DNA from: Zeus faber
Lineage: Eukaryota > Chordata > Actinopteri > Zeiformes > Zeidae
DNA length: 64,000 nucleotides
Direction: 5' to 3'
Assembly (NCBI GenBank): GCA_960531495.1
Contig: OY482860.1
Location: forward strand, 3,182,357-3,246,356
Both the position numbers and the translations under genes were made by a program. The notes beneath the pieces are model-generated. The model searched no databases. It had not been told where the DNA came from and was given only the letters and a program-made list of their open reading frames with translations. Positions 9,281 through 21,720 of the stretch are shown piece after piece. Numbering within the stretch: the stretch's first letter is position 1; each line of letters opens with the position of its first letter.

Positions 9281-12200
9281 TGTTTGAAAAAAGATCACTT
9301 GCTCGGAGAAGGACCACTGGCTCGGAGAAGCACCACTGGCTCAGAGAAAGACCAGTGGCTCGGAGAAAGACCACTGGCTTGGAGAAAGACCACTTGCTCG
9401 GAGAACGACCACTGGTGCGGAGAAGGACCACTGGCTCGGAGACGGACCACTGGCTCAGAAAATTAAAAGACGACTGTCTCGGGGGGAAAAAACACTGGCT
9501 CAGAGAAAGACTACTGGCTCTGAGAAACACCACTGGCTCAGAGAAAGACCAGTGGCTCGGAGAAAGACCACTGGCTTGGAGAAAGACCACTTGCTCGGAG
9601 AAGGTCCACTGTTTCGGAGAAAGACCACTGGCTCAGAGAAAGACTACTGGCTCTGAGAAAGACCACTGGCTCAGAAATAGACCACTGGCCCAGAGAAAGA
9701 CCACTGGCTCGGAGAAGGTCCACTGTTTCGGAGAAAGACCACTGACTGTGAGAAAGATCACCTGCTCAGAGAAGGACCACTGGCTCGGAGAAGGACCATT
9801 GGCTCAGAAAAATTCCACTGGCTCAGAGAAAGACCACTGGCTTGGAGAAAAATCACTTGCTCGGAGAAGGACCACTGGCTCGAAAAAAGACCACTGCCTC
9901 AGATTAGGACCACTGGCTCTGAAAAAGACGACCGGCGAAGAGAAAGACCACTAGCTCAGGAAAAGACCACTGGCTTGGAGAAGGACCAATGGCTCAGAGA
10001 AAGACCACCGGCTCAGAGAAAGATCACTTGTTCGTAGAAGGACCACTGGCTTGGAGAAGGACCACGGGCTTGGAGAAGGACCACAAGCTCGGATAAGGAC
10101 CACTGGCTGGGAGAAAGACCTCTGGCTCTGAGAAGCACCGCTGGCTCTGATAAGGACCACTGGCTCTGATAAGGACCACTGGCTCAGAGAAAGACCACTG
10201 GCTCAGAGAAGGACCACTGGCTCGGAAAAAGACCACTGGCTCGGATAAGGACCAAGGGCTCGGATAAGGACCACTGGCTCGGAGAAGGACCACTGGCTCG
10301 AAATAATAGACAACTGGCTCGGAGAAGGATCACTGGCTCAGAAAAGGACCATTGGCTCGATGAAAGACCACTGGCTCTGAGAAAGACCACTGGCTCAGAA
10401 ATAGATCACTGGCTTGGAGAAGGACCACTGGCTCGGATAAGGACCACTGGCTCAGAGAAGGACCACTGGCTCGGAAAAATAGACAACTGGCTCGGAGAAG
10501 GATCACTGGCTCAGAAAAGGACCATTGGCTCGATGAAAGACCACTGGCTCTGAGAAAGACCACTGGCTCAGAAATAGACCACTGGCCCAGAGAAAGACCA
10601 CTGGCTCGGAGAAGGACCACTGTTTCCGAGAAAGACCACTGACTGTGAGAAAGATCACTTGCTCAGAGAAGGACCACTGGCTCAGAAAAAGACCACTCGC
10701 TCAGATAGGGACCACTGGGTCTGAGAAAGACCACTGGCTCAGAAAAATACCACTGGCTCAGAGAAAGACCACTGGCTTAGAGAAAAATCACTTGCTCGGA
10801 GAAGGACCACTGGCTTGGAGAAGGACCACTGGCTTGAAAAAAGACCACTGCCTCAGATAAGGACCACTGGCTCTGAAAAAGACGACTGGCTAAGAGAAAG
10901 ACCACTAGCTCAGGAAAAGACCACTGGCTCGGAGAAGGACCAATGGCTCAGAGAAGGACCACTGGCTCAGAGAAAGATCACTTGTTCGGAGAAGGACCAC
11001 TGGCTTGGAGAAGGACCACACGCTTGGAGAAGGACCACTGGCTCGGATAAGGACCACTGACTGGGAGAAAGACCACTTGCTCTGAGAAAGACCACTGTTT
11101 GAAAAAAGATCACTTGCTCGGAGAAGGACCACTGGCTTGGAGAAGCACCACTGGCTCAGAGAAAGACCAGTGGCTCGGAGAAAGACCACTGGCTTGGAGA
11201 AAGACCACTTGCTCGAAGAACGACCACTGGTGCGGAGAAGGACCACTGGCTCGGAGACGGACCACTGGCTCAGAAAATTAAAAGACGACTGTCTCGGGGA
11301 GAAAAAACACTGGCTCAGAGAAAGACCACTGGCTCTGAGAAAGACCACTGGCTCAGAGAAAGACCAGTGGCTCGGAGAAAGACCACTGGCTTGGAGAAAG
11401 ACCACTTGCTCGGAGAAGGTCCACTGTTTCGGAGAAAGACCACTGGCTCAGAGAAAGACTACTGGCTCTGAGAAAGACCACTGGCTCAGAAATAGACCAC
11501 TGGCCCAGAGAAAGACCACTGGCTCGGAGAAGGTCCACTGTTTCGGAGAAAGACCACTGACTGTGAGAAAGATCACCTGCTCAGAGAAGGACCACTGGCT
11601 CGGAGAAGGACCATTGGCTCAGAAAAATTCCACTGGCTCAGAGAAAGACCACTGGCTTAGAGAAAAATCACTTGCTCGGAGAAGGACCACTGGCTCGAAA
11701 AAAGACCACTGCCTCAGATTAGGACCACTGGCTCTGAAAAAGACGACCGGCGAAGAGAAAGACCACTAGCTCAGGAAAAGACCACTGGCTTGGAGAAGGA
11801 CCAATGGCTCAGAGAAAGACCACCGGCTCAGAGAAAGATCACTTGTTCGTAAAGGACCACTGGCTTGGAGAAGGACCATGGGCTTGGAGAAGGACCACTA
11901 GCTCGGATAAGGACCACTGGCTTGGAGAAAGACCAGTTGCTCGGAGAACGACCACTGGTGCGGAGAAGGACCACTGGCTCGGAGAGGGACCACTGGCTCA
12001 GAAAATTAAAAGACGACTGTCTCGGGGGGAAAAAACACTGGCTCTGAGAAAGACCACTGGCTCAGAGAAAGACCAGTGGCTCGGAGAAAGACCACTGGCT
12101 TGGAGAAAGACTACTTGCTCGGAGAAGGTCCACTGTTTCGGAGAAAGACCACTGGCTCAGAGAAAGACTACTGGCTCTGAGAAAGACCACTGGCTCAGAA

Positions 12201-12478
12201 ATAGACCACTGGCCCAGAGAAAGACCACTGGCTCGGAGAAGGTCCACTGTTTCGGAGAAAGACCACTGACTGTGAGAAAGATCACCTGCTCAGAGAAGGA
12301 CCACTGGCTCGGAGAAGGACCATTGGCTCAGAAAAATTCCACTGGCCCAGAGAAAGACCACTGGCTTAGAGAAAAATCACTTGCTCGGAGAAGGACCACT
12401 GGCTCGAAAAAAGACCACTGCCTCAGATTAGGACCACTGGCTCTGAAAAAGACGACCGGCGAAGAGAAAGACCACTAG
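9281..12478. repeat. Higher-order duplications within the 19-bp array
   Basis: Marker variants repeat at fixed offsets. TGTTTGAAAAAAGATCAC is at 9281 and 11096 (1815 bp). CCTCAGATTAGGACC followed by GACCGGCGAAG is at 9897, 11712 and 12421 (1815 and 709 bp). CTCGAAATAATAGACAACTGG-type variants near 10288 and 12812 are 2524 bp apart, equal to 1815+709. Blocks of many 19-bp units were therefore copied together recently. Confidence 0.85.
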
Positions 12479-15400
12479 CTCAGGAAAAGACCACTGGCTT
12501 GGAGAAGGACCAATGGCTCAGAGAAAGACCACCGGCTCAGAGAAAGATCACTTGTTCGTAGAAGGACCACTGGCTTAGAGAAGGTCCACGGGCTTGGAGA
12601 AGGACCACTAGCTCGGATAAGGACCACTGGCTGGGAGAAAGACCTCTGGCTCTGAGAAGCACCGCTGGCTCTGATAAGGACCACTGGCTCTGATAAGGAC
12701 CACTGGCTCAGAGAAAGACCACTGGCTCAGAGAAGGACCACTGGCTCGGAAAAAGACCACTGGCTCGGATAAGGACCAAGGTCTCGGATAAGGACCACTG
12801 GCTTGGAGAAGGACCACTGGCTCGAAATAATAGACAACTGGCTCGGAGAAGGATCACTGGCTCAGAAAAGGACCATTGGCTCGATGAAAGACCACTGGCT
12901 CTGAGAAAGACCACTGGCTCAGAAATAGATCACTGGCTTGGAGAAGGACCACTGGCTCGGAAAAAAAGACAACTGGCTCTGAGAAAGACCACTGGCTCAG
13001 AAATAGACAACTGGCCCAGAGAAAGACCACTGGCTCGAAGAAGGACCACTTTTTCGGAGAAAGACCACTGACTGTGAGAAAAATCACTTGCTCAGAGAAG
13101 GACCACTGGCTCAGAAAAAGACGACTTGCTCAGATAGGGACCACTGGCTCTGAGAAAGACCACTGGCTCAGAAAAATACCACTGGCTCAGAGAAAGACCA
13201 CTGGCTTAGAGAAAAATCACTTGCCCGGAGAAGGACCACTGGCTTGGAGAAGGACCACTGGCTCGAAAAAAGACCACTGCCTCAGATAAGGACCACTGGC
13301 TCTGAAAAAGACGACTGGCTAAGAGAATGACCGCTAGCTCAGGAAAAGACCACTAGCTCGGAGAAGGACCAATGGCTCAGAGAAGGACCACTGGCTCATG
13401 GAAAGATCACTTGTTCGGAGAAGGACCACTGGCTTGGAGAAGGACCACGCGCTTGGAGAAGGACCACTGGCTCGGATAAGGACCACTGACTGGGAGAAAG
13501 ACCACTGGCTCTGAGAAAGACCACTGGTTTGAAAAAAGATCACTTGCTCGGGGAAGGACCACTGGCTTGGAGAAGCACCACTGGCTCAGAGCAAGACCAC
13601 TGGCTCTGAGAAAGACCACTGGCTCAGAGAAAGACCACTGGCTTGGAGAAAGACCACTTGCTCGGAGAACGACTACTGGATCGGAGAAGGACCACTGGCT
13701 CGGAGACGGACCACTGGCTCAGAAAATTAAAAGACGACTGTCTCGGGGAGAAAAAACACTGGCTCTGAGAAAGACCACTGGCTCTGAGAAAGACCAGTGG
13801 TTCAGAGAAAGACCACTTGCTCGGAGAAGGACCACTGGCTTGGAGAAAGACCACTTGCTCGGAGAAGGACCACTGGATCGGAGAAGGACCACTGGCTCGG
13901 AGACGGACCACTGGCTCAGAAAATTAAAAGACAACTGTCTCGGGGAGAACAAACACTGGCTAGGAGAAAGACTGCTGGCTCTGAAAAAGACCATTGGCTC
14001 AGAAAAAGACCACTAGCTCAGTGAAAGATCACTGGCTCGGAGAAGGACCACTGGCTCAGAGAAGGACCACTGGCTTGAAAAAAGATCACTTGCTCGGGGA
14101 AGGACCACTGGCTCAGAGAAGGACCACTGGCTCGGACAAAGACCACTGGCTCTGATAAGGACCACTTACTCTGAGAAAGACTGCTGGCTCAGAAAAAGAC
14201 CGGCGGCTCGGAGAAAGACCACTGGCTCGGAGGAAGACCACTTGCTCGGAGAACGACCACTGGATCGGAGAAGGACCACTGGCTCGGAGACGGACCACTG
14301 GCTCAGAAAATTAAAAGACGACTGTCTCCGGGAGAAAAAACACTGGCTCTGAGAAAGACCACTGGCTCTGAGAAAGACCAGTGACTCAGAGAAAGACCAG
14401 TGGTTCAGAGAAAGACCACTTGCTCGGAGAAGGACCACTGGCTTGGAGAAAGACCACTTGCTCGGAGAACGACCACTGGCTCTGAGAAAGACCACTGGCT
14501 CAGAGAAAGACCAGTGGCTCGGAGAAAGACCACTAGCTTAGAGAAAGACCACTTGCTCGGAGAAGGACCACTGGATCGGAGAAGGACCACTGGCTCAGAA
14601 AATTAAAAGACGACTGTCTCGGGGAGAAAAAACACTGGCTAGGAGAAAGACAGCTGGCTCTGAGAAAGACCACTGGTTCAGAGAAAGACCAGTGGCTCAG
14701 AGAAAGACCAGTGGTTCAGAGAAAGACCACTTGCTCGGAGAAGGACCACTGGCTTGGAGAAAGACCACTTGCTCGGAGAAGGACCACTGGATCGGAGAAG
14801 GACCACTGGCTCGGAGACGGACCACTGGCTCAGAAAATTAAAAGACGACTGTCTCGGGGAGAACAAACACTGGCTAGGAGAAAGACTGCTGGCTCTGAAA
14901 AAGAACACTGGCTCAGAAAAAGACCACTAGCTCAGTGAAAGATCACTGGCTCGGAGAAGGACCACTGGCTCAGAGAAGGACCACTGGCTCGGAAAAAGAC
15001 CACTGACTCTGATAAGGACCACTAACTCTGAGAAAGACTGCTGGCTCAGAAAAAGTCCGGCGGCTCGTAGAAAGACCACTGGCTCGGAGGAAGACCACTC
15101 GCTCGGAGAAGGACCACTGAATCGGAGAAGGACCACTGGCTCGGAGATGGACCACTGGCTCAGAAAATTAAAGGACGACTGTTTTGGGGAGAAAAAAAAT
15201 TGGCTTGGAGAAAGACCACTGGCTTGGAGAAGGACCACAGGCTTGGAGAGGGACCACTGGCTCGGATAAGGACCAGTGGCTGGGGGAAGACCACTGGCTC
15301 TGAGAAAGACCACTGGCTCGGAAAAAGACCACTGGCTCTGATAAGCACCACTGGCTCAGAGAAAGACCAATGGCTCTGAGAAAGACCACTGGATCGGAGA

Positions 15401-16400
15401 AGGACCACTTGCTCGGAGACGGACCACTGGCTCAGAAAATTAAAAGACGACCGTCTCGGGGAGAAAAAACACTGGCTAGAAGAAAGACAGCTGGCTCTGA
15501 AAAAGACCACTGGTTCAGAGAAAGACCAGTGGCTCAGAGGAAGACCAGTGGTTCAGAGAAAGACCACTTGCTCGGAGAAGGACCACTGGATCGGAGAAGG
15601 ACCACTTGCTCAGTGAAAGATCACTGGCTCGGAGAAGGACCACTGGCTCAGAGAAGGACCACTGGCTTGAAAAAAGATCACTTGCTCGGGGAAGGACCAC
15701 TGGCTCAGAGAAGGACCACTGGCTCGGAAAAAGACCACTGGCTCTGATAAGGACCACTAACTCTGAGAAAGACTGCTGGCTCAGAAAAAGACCGGCGGCT
15801 CGGAGAAAAACCACTGGCTCGGAGGAAGACCACTTGCTCGGAGAAGGACCACTGGATCGGAGAAGGACCACTGGCTCGGAGATGGACCACTGCCTCAGAA
15901 AATTAAAGGACGACTGTTTTGGGGAGAAAAAACATTGGCTTGGAGAAAGACCACTGGCTTGGAGAAGGACCACAGGCTTGGAGAGGGACCACTGGCTCGG
16001 ATAAGGACCAGTGGCTGGGGGAAGACCACTGGCTCGGAAAAAGACCACTGGCTCTGATAAGCACCACTGGCTCAGAGAAAGACCAATGGCTCTGAAAAAG
16101 ACCACTGGATCGGAGAAGGACCACTTGCTCGGAGACGGACCACTGGCTCAGAAAATTAAAAGACGACTGTCTCGGGGAGAAAAAACACTGGCTAGGAGAA
16201 AGACAGCTGGCTCTGAAAAAGACCACTGGTTCAGAGAAAGACCAGTGGCTCAGAGAAAGACCAGTGGTTCAGAGAAAGACCACTTGCTCGGAGAAGGACC
16301 ACTGGATCGGAGAAGGACCACTGGCCTGGAGAAGGACCACTAGCTCAGAAAATTAAAAGACGACTCTCTCGGGAAGAAAAAACACTGGCTAGGAGAAGAC
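9455..16400. repeat. Thirteen variant modules (AAAATTAAAAG insert) dispersed in the array
   Basis: A module of about 45 bp, GCTCAGAAAATTAAAAG followed by ACGACTGTCTCGGGG and AGAAAAAACACTGG, recurs near 9461, 11275, 12003, 13724, 13918, 14308, 14601, 14832, 15163, 15432, 15901, 16150 and 16346. It looks like two 19-bp units with an AT-rich insertion. It is dense in the last 2.7 kb and sparse before. Confidence 0.85.
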
Positions 16401-17457
16401 CACTGGCTCTGAGAAAGACCACTGGTTCAGAGAAAGACCAGTGGCTCAGAGAAAGACCAGTGGCTCAGAGAAAGACCACTTGCTCGGAGAAGGACCACTG
16501 CTTGGAGATGGACCACTGGCTCGGAGAAAGACCACTGGCTCGGGGAAGGACCACTGGCTCTGATAAGGACCACTGGCTCTGAGAAAGACCACTGGCTTGG
16601 AAAAGGACCATTGGCTCGGAGATGGGCCACTGGCTCGGAGAAGGACCACTGGCTTGGAGAAAGACCACTTGCCCGGAGATGGACCACTGGACCGGAGAAG
16701 GACCACTGACTCCCGGAAGGACCACTGGGTCAGAGAAAGACCACTGCCTCAGAGAAGGACCACTATCTTGGAGAAAGACCACTGGGTCGGAAAAAGGCGA
16801 CCGGTTCAGAAAAAGACCACAGGTTTGGAGAAAATCCACCGGCTCGGAGAAAGACCACTGGCTCATAGAAGGACCACTGGCTCTGAGAGTGATTACTGGC
16901 TCGGAGAAGGACCACTGGCTCAGCAAACAAATAAAAAATGAAAAATATAAATGAAAAAGAATGTAAAAAAAAAACAAGAAACATCCTTTATTGCTTCATG
17001 CTACATGCTACACATACTATACGTAAAATTTTATCATTCCATATTATTCGAATGTGCTGTGTATGTATACAGTAAGAGTGGTCTTGATCTAGAAAAGGTG
17101 ACAATAAGTGTAGTGTAGCAGCCGAGGGGGCGTGGTTAAGCCACGGTCTGCAGGTGACGGCGCTGGCTTCTTCCTGCCATGGCGTAGCTGTACTGGGGCC
17201 TTATTAGCGCTGACTGGTCAAACCCGGCTTGAACTGCTTTCTTATGTGTTGTCTTGATTTGTAGTGGGGTTCACGTGGTGCCACACGGACCCTGATTGTT
17301 TGTTGCTTTTTTGTGTTCCTGTATTGACCAGCGAGCCTTTTTATTTGAATGGTTCTTTAACACTCACGCCATGTCGGCACCCCACTGCCAGAAAGATTCT
17401 GTCTCCCTCCCAAAACCCATACCTGTGGGTAGACTCCCACAGTACTGCCACAAAACG

Positions 17458-17624
<167 letters not shown>

Positions 17625-17716
17625 CTATACACACCTGCTTCTCCTTCTGTCTCCCTACGGAACTATTGATGACTCAGCCCCTCTTGGCCCTCCACAAATC
17701 AAGCCTCCAAGGTTTG

Positions 17717-17718
<2 letters not shown>

Positions 17719-17804
<86 letters not shown>
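17719..17804. repeat. (GT)n microsatellite
   Basis: About 86 bp of GT, 95 bp after a CA tract of opposite orientation. Confidence 0.98.
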
Positions 17805-17807
<3 letters not shown>

Positions 17808-18461
17808 GTGTGTGCGTGCCTGTGTGTGTGTCGCGCTGGCCGCTGTTTATTGAGGAACAAACGCTGGAAAAGTAGGTCGGAAAAGGTGCTCCCAGATGAA
17901 AGAGGGGAAGAGGAACTGATCCGTTTTCCTCGCCTTCCATCCACCTTTGCTTTTTCGTTGTTTCTTGCCATCTGGACCTGAGTATGTTGCTACAGGAGGA
18001 CCAGACACAACATTATGTAGAAGGATGTCTCCTCACCTCCTAGCTTTCCTCTTACATATTCTTCTGCATTTCAAGGTATAACTACTGTTTTATACCCGCG
18101 GTGATTTGGGCCTTTTATGTGTTTATTTATTTTGAGAATTTAGTAGAATTGCCTGCTGCCTTGGCCACATCTCAAAGAGATTCAAAATTTCAGTGGGACT
18201 AACCTGGTAAAATAGGGCAAAGGTTAGGTAAAATAAAATAATATATATGTATGAAAATATATCACTAGAATACAAGAGACAAGACTCAAACAGTATCTAG
18301 TTTTGTGTGTTTTTATAATTATTTATTCATTTATTTATGTGTTTATTTACTTATTTGTTTGTTTGTTTGCTTGTTTATTTATACCATTTTATTTAATACA
18401 TGTATGTATTTATGCATTTATTTATTTATTTGTAATTGTTTTTATTTAATTGTATTATTTT

Positions 18462-18993
18462 TTCTTAACCTGCGCTGTCAGCATGCTGGGCATACAACAA
18501 GGTATTTGTATGCTATTGCATCTATGACAATTAATCTACAAGTGGAGTTCAACTTCTCAACCTGCATTGCAACTCTTTATTCATTATTCAATCATCAAGA
18601 ACTGCTGCAATAACTCGAACCTGTGCACGACCTGTAGAATGACAAGAGCACAGCTTTTTATTACACAGATCCGCCACCAGTCCCCCTCTTTGGAGAATGA
18701 TGTCAGCATGTTTTGGTCTATAAACAAATAATCGCTACTGCAAGAGGAGGAGGATTACAACTGATGAGACAAATAAAGACAGAACCAAAAGAATGAATGA
18801 TTAAAAAAAAAAAACGTAGAAACATCAGACGACGACATGTATTGAGTTAGGTCCAGGAAAACTGGAACAGCATTTCGGGTCTTTCTATGGCAGTAAATGA
18901 GGGAGAAAGGGAGAGGGATGTAACCAGGAGGGTGTTGGGGGTGTGTTCAAAGCATGTGCTGGACGTGTGTGTGTGGCCTGTGATGAGGCCCCC

Positions 18994-19060
<67 letters not shown>

Positions 19061-19887
19061 TGTGAGTGTTTGATGTGTGTGCGAAGAAGTGCGTGGAGTG
19101 TCCACTGGTGAGTGTACGGGACCTGTCCTAACTGGTTCTGGTGTATAAGGTCGGTATTATATCGTTACTCCTCCAAGCAGTGGAAAAGGCCCCAAAGCTA
19201 CCCCTAAGGCCTGCAGCCATAGGAAAGCCCTGAGCGCCCTGCCCTGCAGCCACAGAAGACCCCCCAGCCCCAGAGAAGCTGGAAGCCCACGGAGCAAACC
19301 CCATGCCTGGCCCAGAGGAGCACAAGACGCAGCCACAAGCACTGAACCCAGGCCGTGGACCCCAGACACAGATCGCAGGAATGGAGCCAGGTCCTGCGCC
19401 GCCAGACCGACATGCCCACCCGCGATCCATTGTGCGGTGTATATACTGAGAATGAGTTTTGGAACTGGAAGAGATAGGCGACGCACAACCAGATCAATGC
19501 AGGGGTGCATCAGGCCGGGCAGCAACCAAGCCGCCCCCCCCCTAGACTGGACCGTGACCCAGCACACCCACCCCCAGTTTCTGGAGGCACCCAACCCACA
19601 GCAGCGAGCCACGGGCGTAGAGCAGCCCACCATGCGTCTTCGCGCCCCCCCTCAGGCCTATGACCAGACCCTGGCCGGTGCGGATGAAGGCCACTCAAGC
19701 CCCACCATCACGCCCACCTGCCAACCACGGGACCAAGACCCAAACCTGTAACTGGGCACCCCCTGCCCCCGAGCCCCAAACCCGCAACCACGCCTCAAAC
19801 AAACACACAGACGCCAGCCGCAGAAACCCTCCAGGGGCAAACCCCAAACCCCCAGAGAGCGGCCAGCTCAACCCAGGGAGAAGAGGG
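18462..19887 (-). mobile_element. 5'-truncated L1 copy (3' untranslated part only)
   Basis: This segment matches the 3' end of the large L1 at 37.87-45.05 kb in the same orientation. The order of blocks is the same: AACCTGYGCTGTCAGCATGC, TCAAGAACTGCTGCAATAACT, ACCTGTAGAATGACAAGAGC, a (GT)n tract, TGAGTGTAC, CTCCAAGCAG, CCACAGAAGACCCCC and a C-rich stretch. It ends where homology to the large copy stops, after CAGCTCAACCCAGG. Only 3' untranslated sequence is present, so it is dead on arrival. A short T-rich repeat (TTATTTTT) on both sides may be the target duplication but is too simple to trust. Confidence 0.75.
18997..19058. repeat. (GT)n microsatellite inside an L1 3' region
   Basis: Lies at the same internal position as the GT tract at 38388-38585 in the other L1 copy. 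Confidence 0.97.
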
Positions 19888-20599
19888 GGTTATTTTTAAT
19901 TTCAAAAAGGATATTATGTCCCAGAATTTAGCTACAGAATGCTACAGTTCCTCCGTAGAGAGGAGTGTCACAGCACTGACACCAAACCCAAAGAAAGAGC
20001 TGGAACACTTAATAGACACAATGCTTCATCAAATAAAAACATGTCTTCCTGACGGGGGCTGCGTCAGAGCATATTGGCAGAGAGCGGGAAGATACAGTAT
20101 CTCGCCACTTTACACCAAAGGACTCAAAACGTTTGTCTCCTTCATTCAGTAAAAGGATTCTATCTAAGTTTTGGATTCAGCGCTTCTGAAGTGTCCCAGG
20201 GATTCTCTCAGATGGGTTGTTTTGTTTTCACCTCTTTGTCTCTTTCTCATTCTGGTCCTTTCTAATTCACACCCTCCACACTTGTTTGAACTCCATATCA
20301 GAGGCTGCCTTTTTATTTATGTTTCTATTATTTTTTTCTCTCGCCAGCCCTTCTCAGCGTATATATTTAGCTTTTGTTTCTACAAAGAACAGTGGAAAGA
20401 TTCTCCAGGGTTGGTGGAGGACGGGGGGGCCGGGGGCGGTGGAGCGGGGGTTAAACAGAAGTGTGGAATTCTGGTAAAAGAAAGGAACAAGGAGAGAAAT
20501 AAAGAGTGATAAACACACAGCTAATTAGAAGTCTATTGTTAGGTGTAGGAGGTCGAGGCCACAAGTAAATATTCAGAGATGCAGACGTCCCGGAACACA

Positions 20600-20600
20600 G

Positions 20601-20666
<66 letters not shown>
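20600..20666. repeat. (CA)n microsatellite
   Basis: An uninterrupted CA tract of about 67 bp. Confidence 0.98.
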
Positions 20667-20667
<1 letters not shown>

Positions 20668-21383
20668 AAATAGGTCATATGTTAATAAGTCTCCAAAGAT
20701 GCATGTTCGTCTGTGTCTTTATGTTTGTATCCAGATAAGCGTGTGTGTGCATGTGGGTGTGACTGCAGGAGCAAAACAAGGCAGTCGTTGACAGAAGAAG
20801 AGAGCAGGAAGGGGGTTGGGGGGGGGGGGGGCGACATGAAAAGATTGATAGATGAGAGACAGATGGAGTGACATGGTGGAGGAGAGTGAGTCAGAGATGC
20901 TGGGTGTGTTTTGTAACGATTGAAGTGGCTCACTTGTCTGTCAATCACCCACACATGCGCTGTCACATTGTTTCCAGCTTTGCGCTCACTATCCCTTAAA
21001 AAGCCCACGTGTGTAGCATCCTTAACATACCATGACTCTGATTCCCTTTTTTATTTTGTCTTTTTCGGCAATTATGCTCCACGTTCCCAGGTCTCGATCA
21101 AACATCTCGGGAGTCGTATCGTAACAACTTCCAACAGGACAACTGAGAACGACTTACAGTATGCAGGTTTTCTCATTCCTCCGTCGCCCTCAGATTCTTT
21201 CCAAAACAGTCTTCTCTGTGTAGAGGTGCGGATGAGAGGACAGAAAAAGAAGGAGCGAGAGAGTAGGTAGGGTTGGGGGGATAGTAGAGATATGGCGGAG
21301 ATATGGTTAAACCATATAGAGACAGAGACACGAGAAAGAAGGACGAGGAGAGGGACGACGCTAATGAACGAACCAGGGGGGAG

Positions 21384-21720
21384 TGTAACGGGTGTGGTTA
21401 GGACCCAATTGCAGCACAAAGACAGGCAGGGATATTTGGTAATGTCTTTTATTTGTAGAGCGGACGGACGACAGGCAGGGGGCAGGCAGGATACGTGGTC
21501 GGAGCGAGGCAGAGTCGGTAGCGGGGAATCAGTCCGGAGAACGCTGGAGAGTCTGGTGCAAGCATCGAAGACAATCTGGCAATGGGTGACTGGTGAGAGA
21601 GGCATATATAGTGGTTAGATTACAGATTGGGAACAGCTGTGTGCGCAGGTGAATGGAGCTGGATTAATGAAACAGGTAAGGAGGGGGAGGGAAAGGTAGA
21701 TGAAGGCGGAGATCATGACA
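21384..21720 (-). repeat. 3' LTR of the Ty3/Gypsy element
   Basis: 337 bp, same ends as the 5' LTR, with one copy of the internal GGCAGGCAGGATAC-type block. It is preceded in element sense by a TTGGGGGTTC polypurine tract. Confidence 0.93.

Larger units (their letters stand above)
8539..16923. repeat. 19-bp minisatellite array, about 8.4 kb, about 440 units
   Basis: The consensus unit is close to CTCGGAGAAGGACCACTGG, with frequent variants (GAGAAAGACC, CTCAGAGAA, CTTGGAGAA, GATAAGGACC, GAAAAAGACC). The consensus has no stop in any of six frames. Because 19 is not a multiple of 3, each strand reads one 57-nt cycle of 19 codons whatever the frame, so long false ORFs appear everywhere (EKDHWLGEGPLARRRTTGS on +; RASGPSPSQWSFSEPVVLL on -). 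No promoter, signal peptide or splice signals support coding. The array lies in an intron. It starts after a GA-rich stretch near 8530 and ends abruptly at CTCAGCAAACAAAT. Confidence 0.97.

Noticed and set aside
8539-16923. CRISPR-like array
   Set aside because: Units are contiguous with no unique spacers, and the context is an animal intron.
8424-16941. Long open frames on both strands across the 19-bp array (for example 224 codons from 11804)
   Set aside because: They follow automatically from a stop-free 19-bp unit. No start context, splice signals or domain support them.
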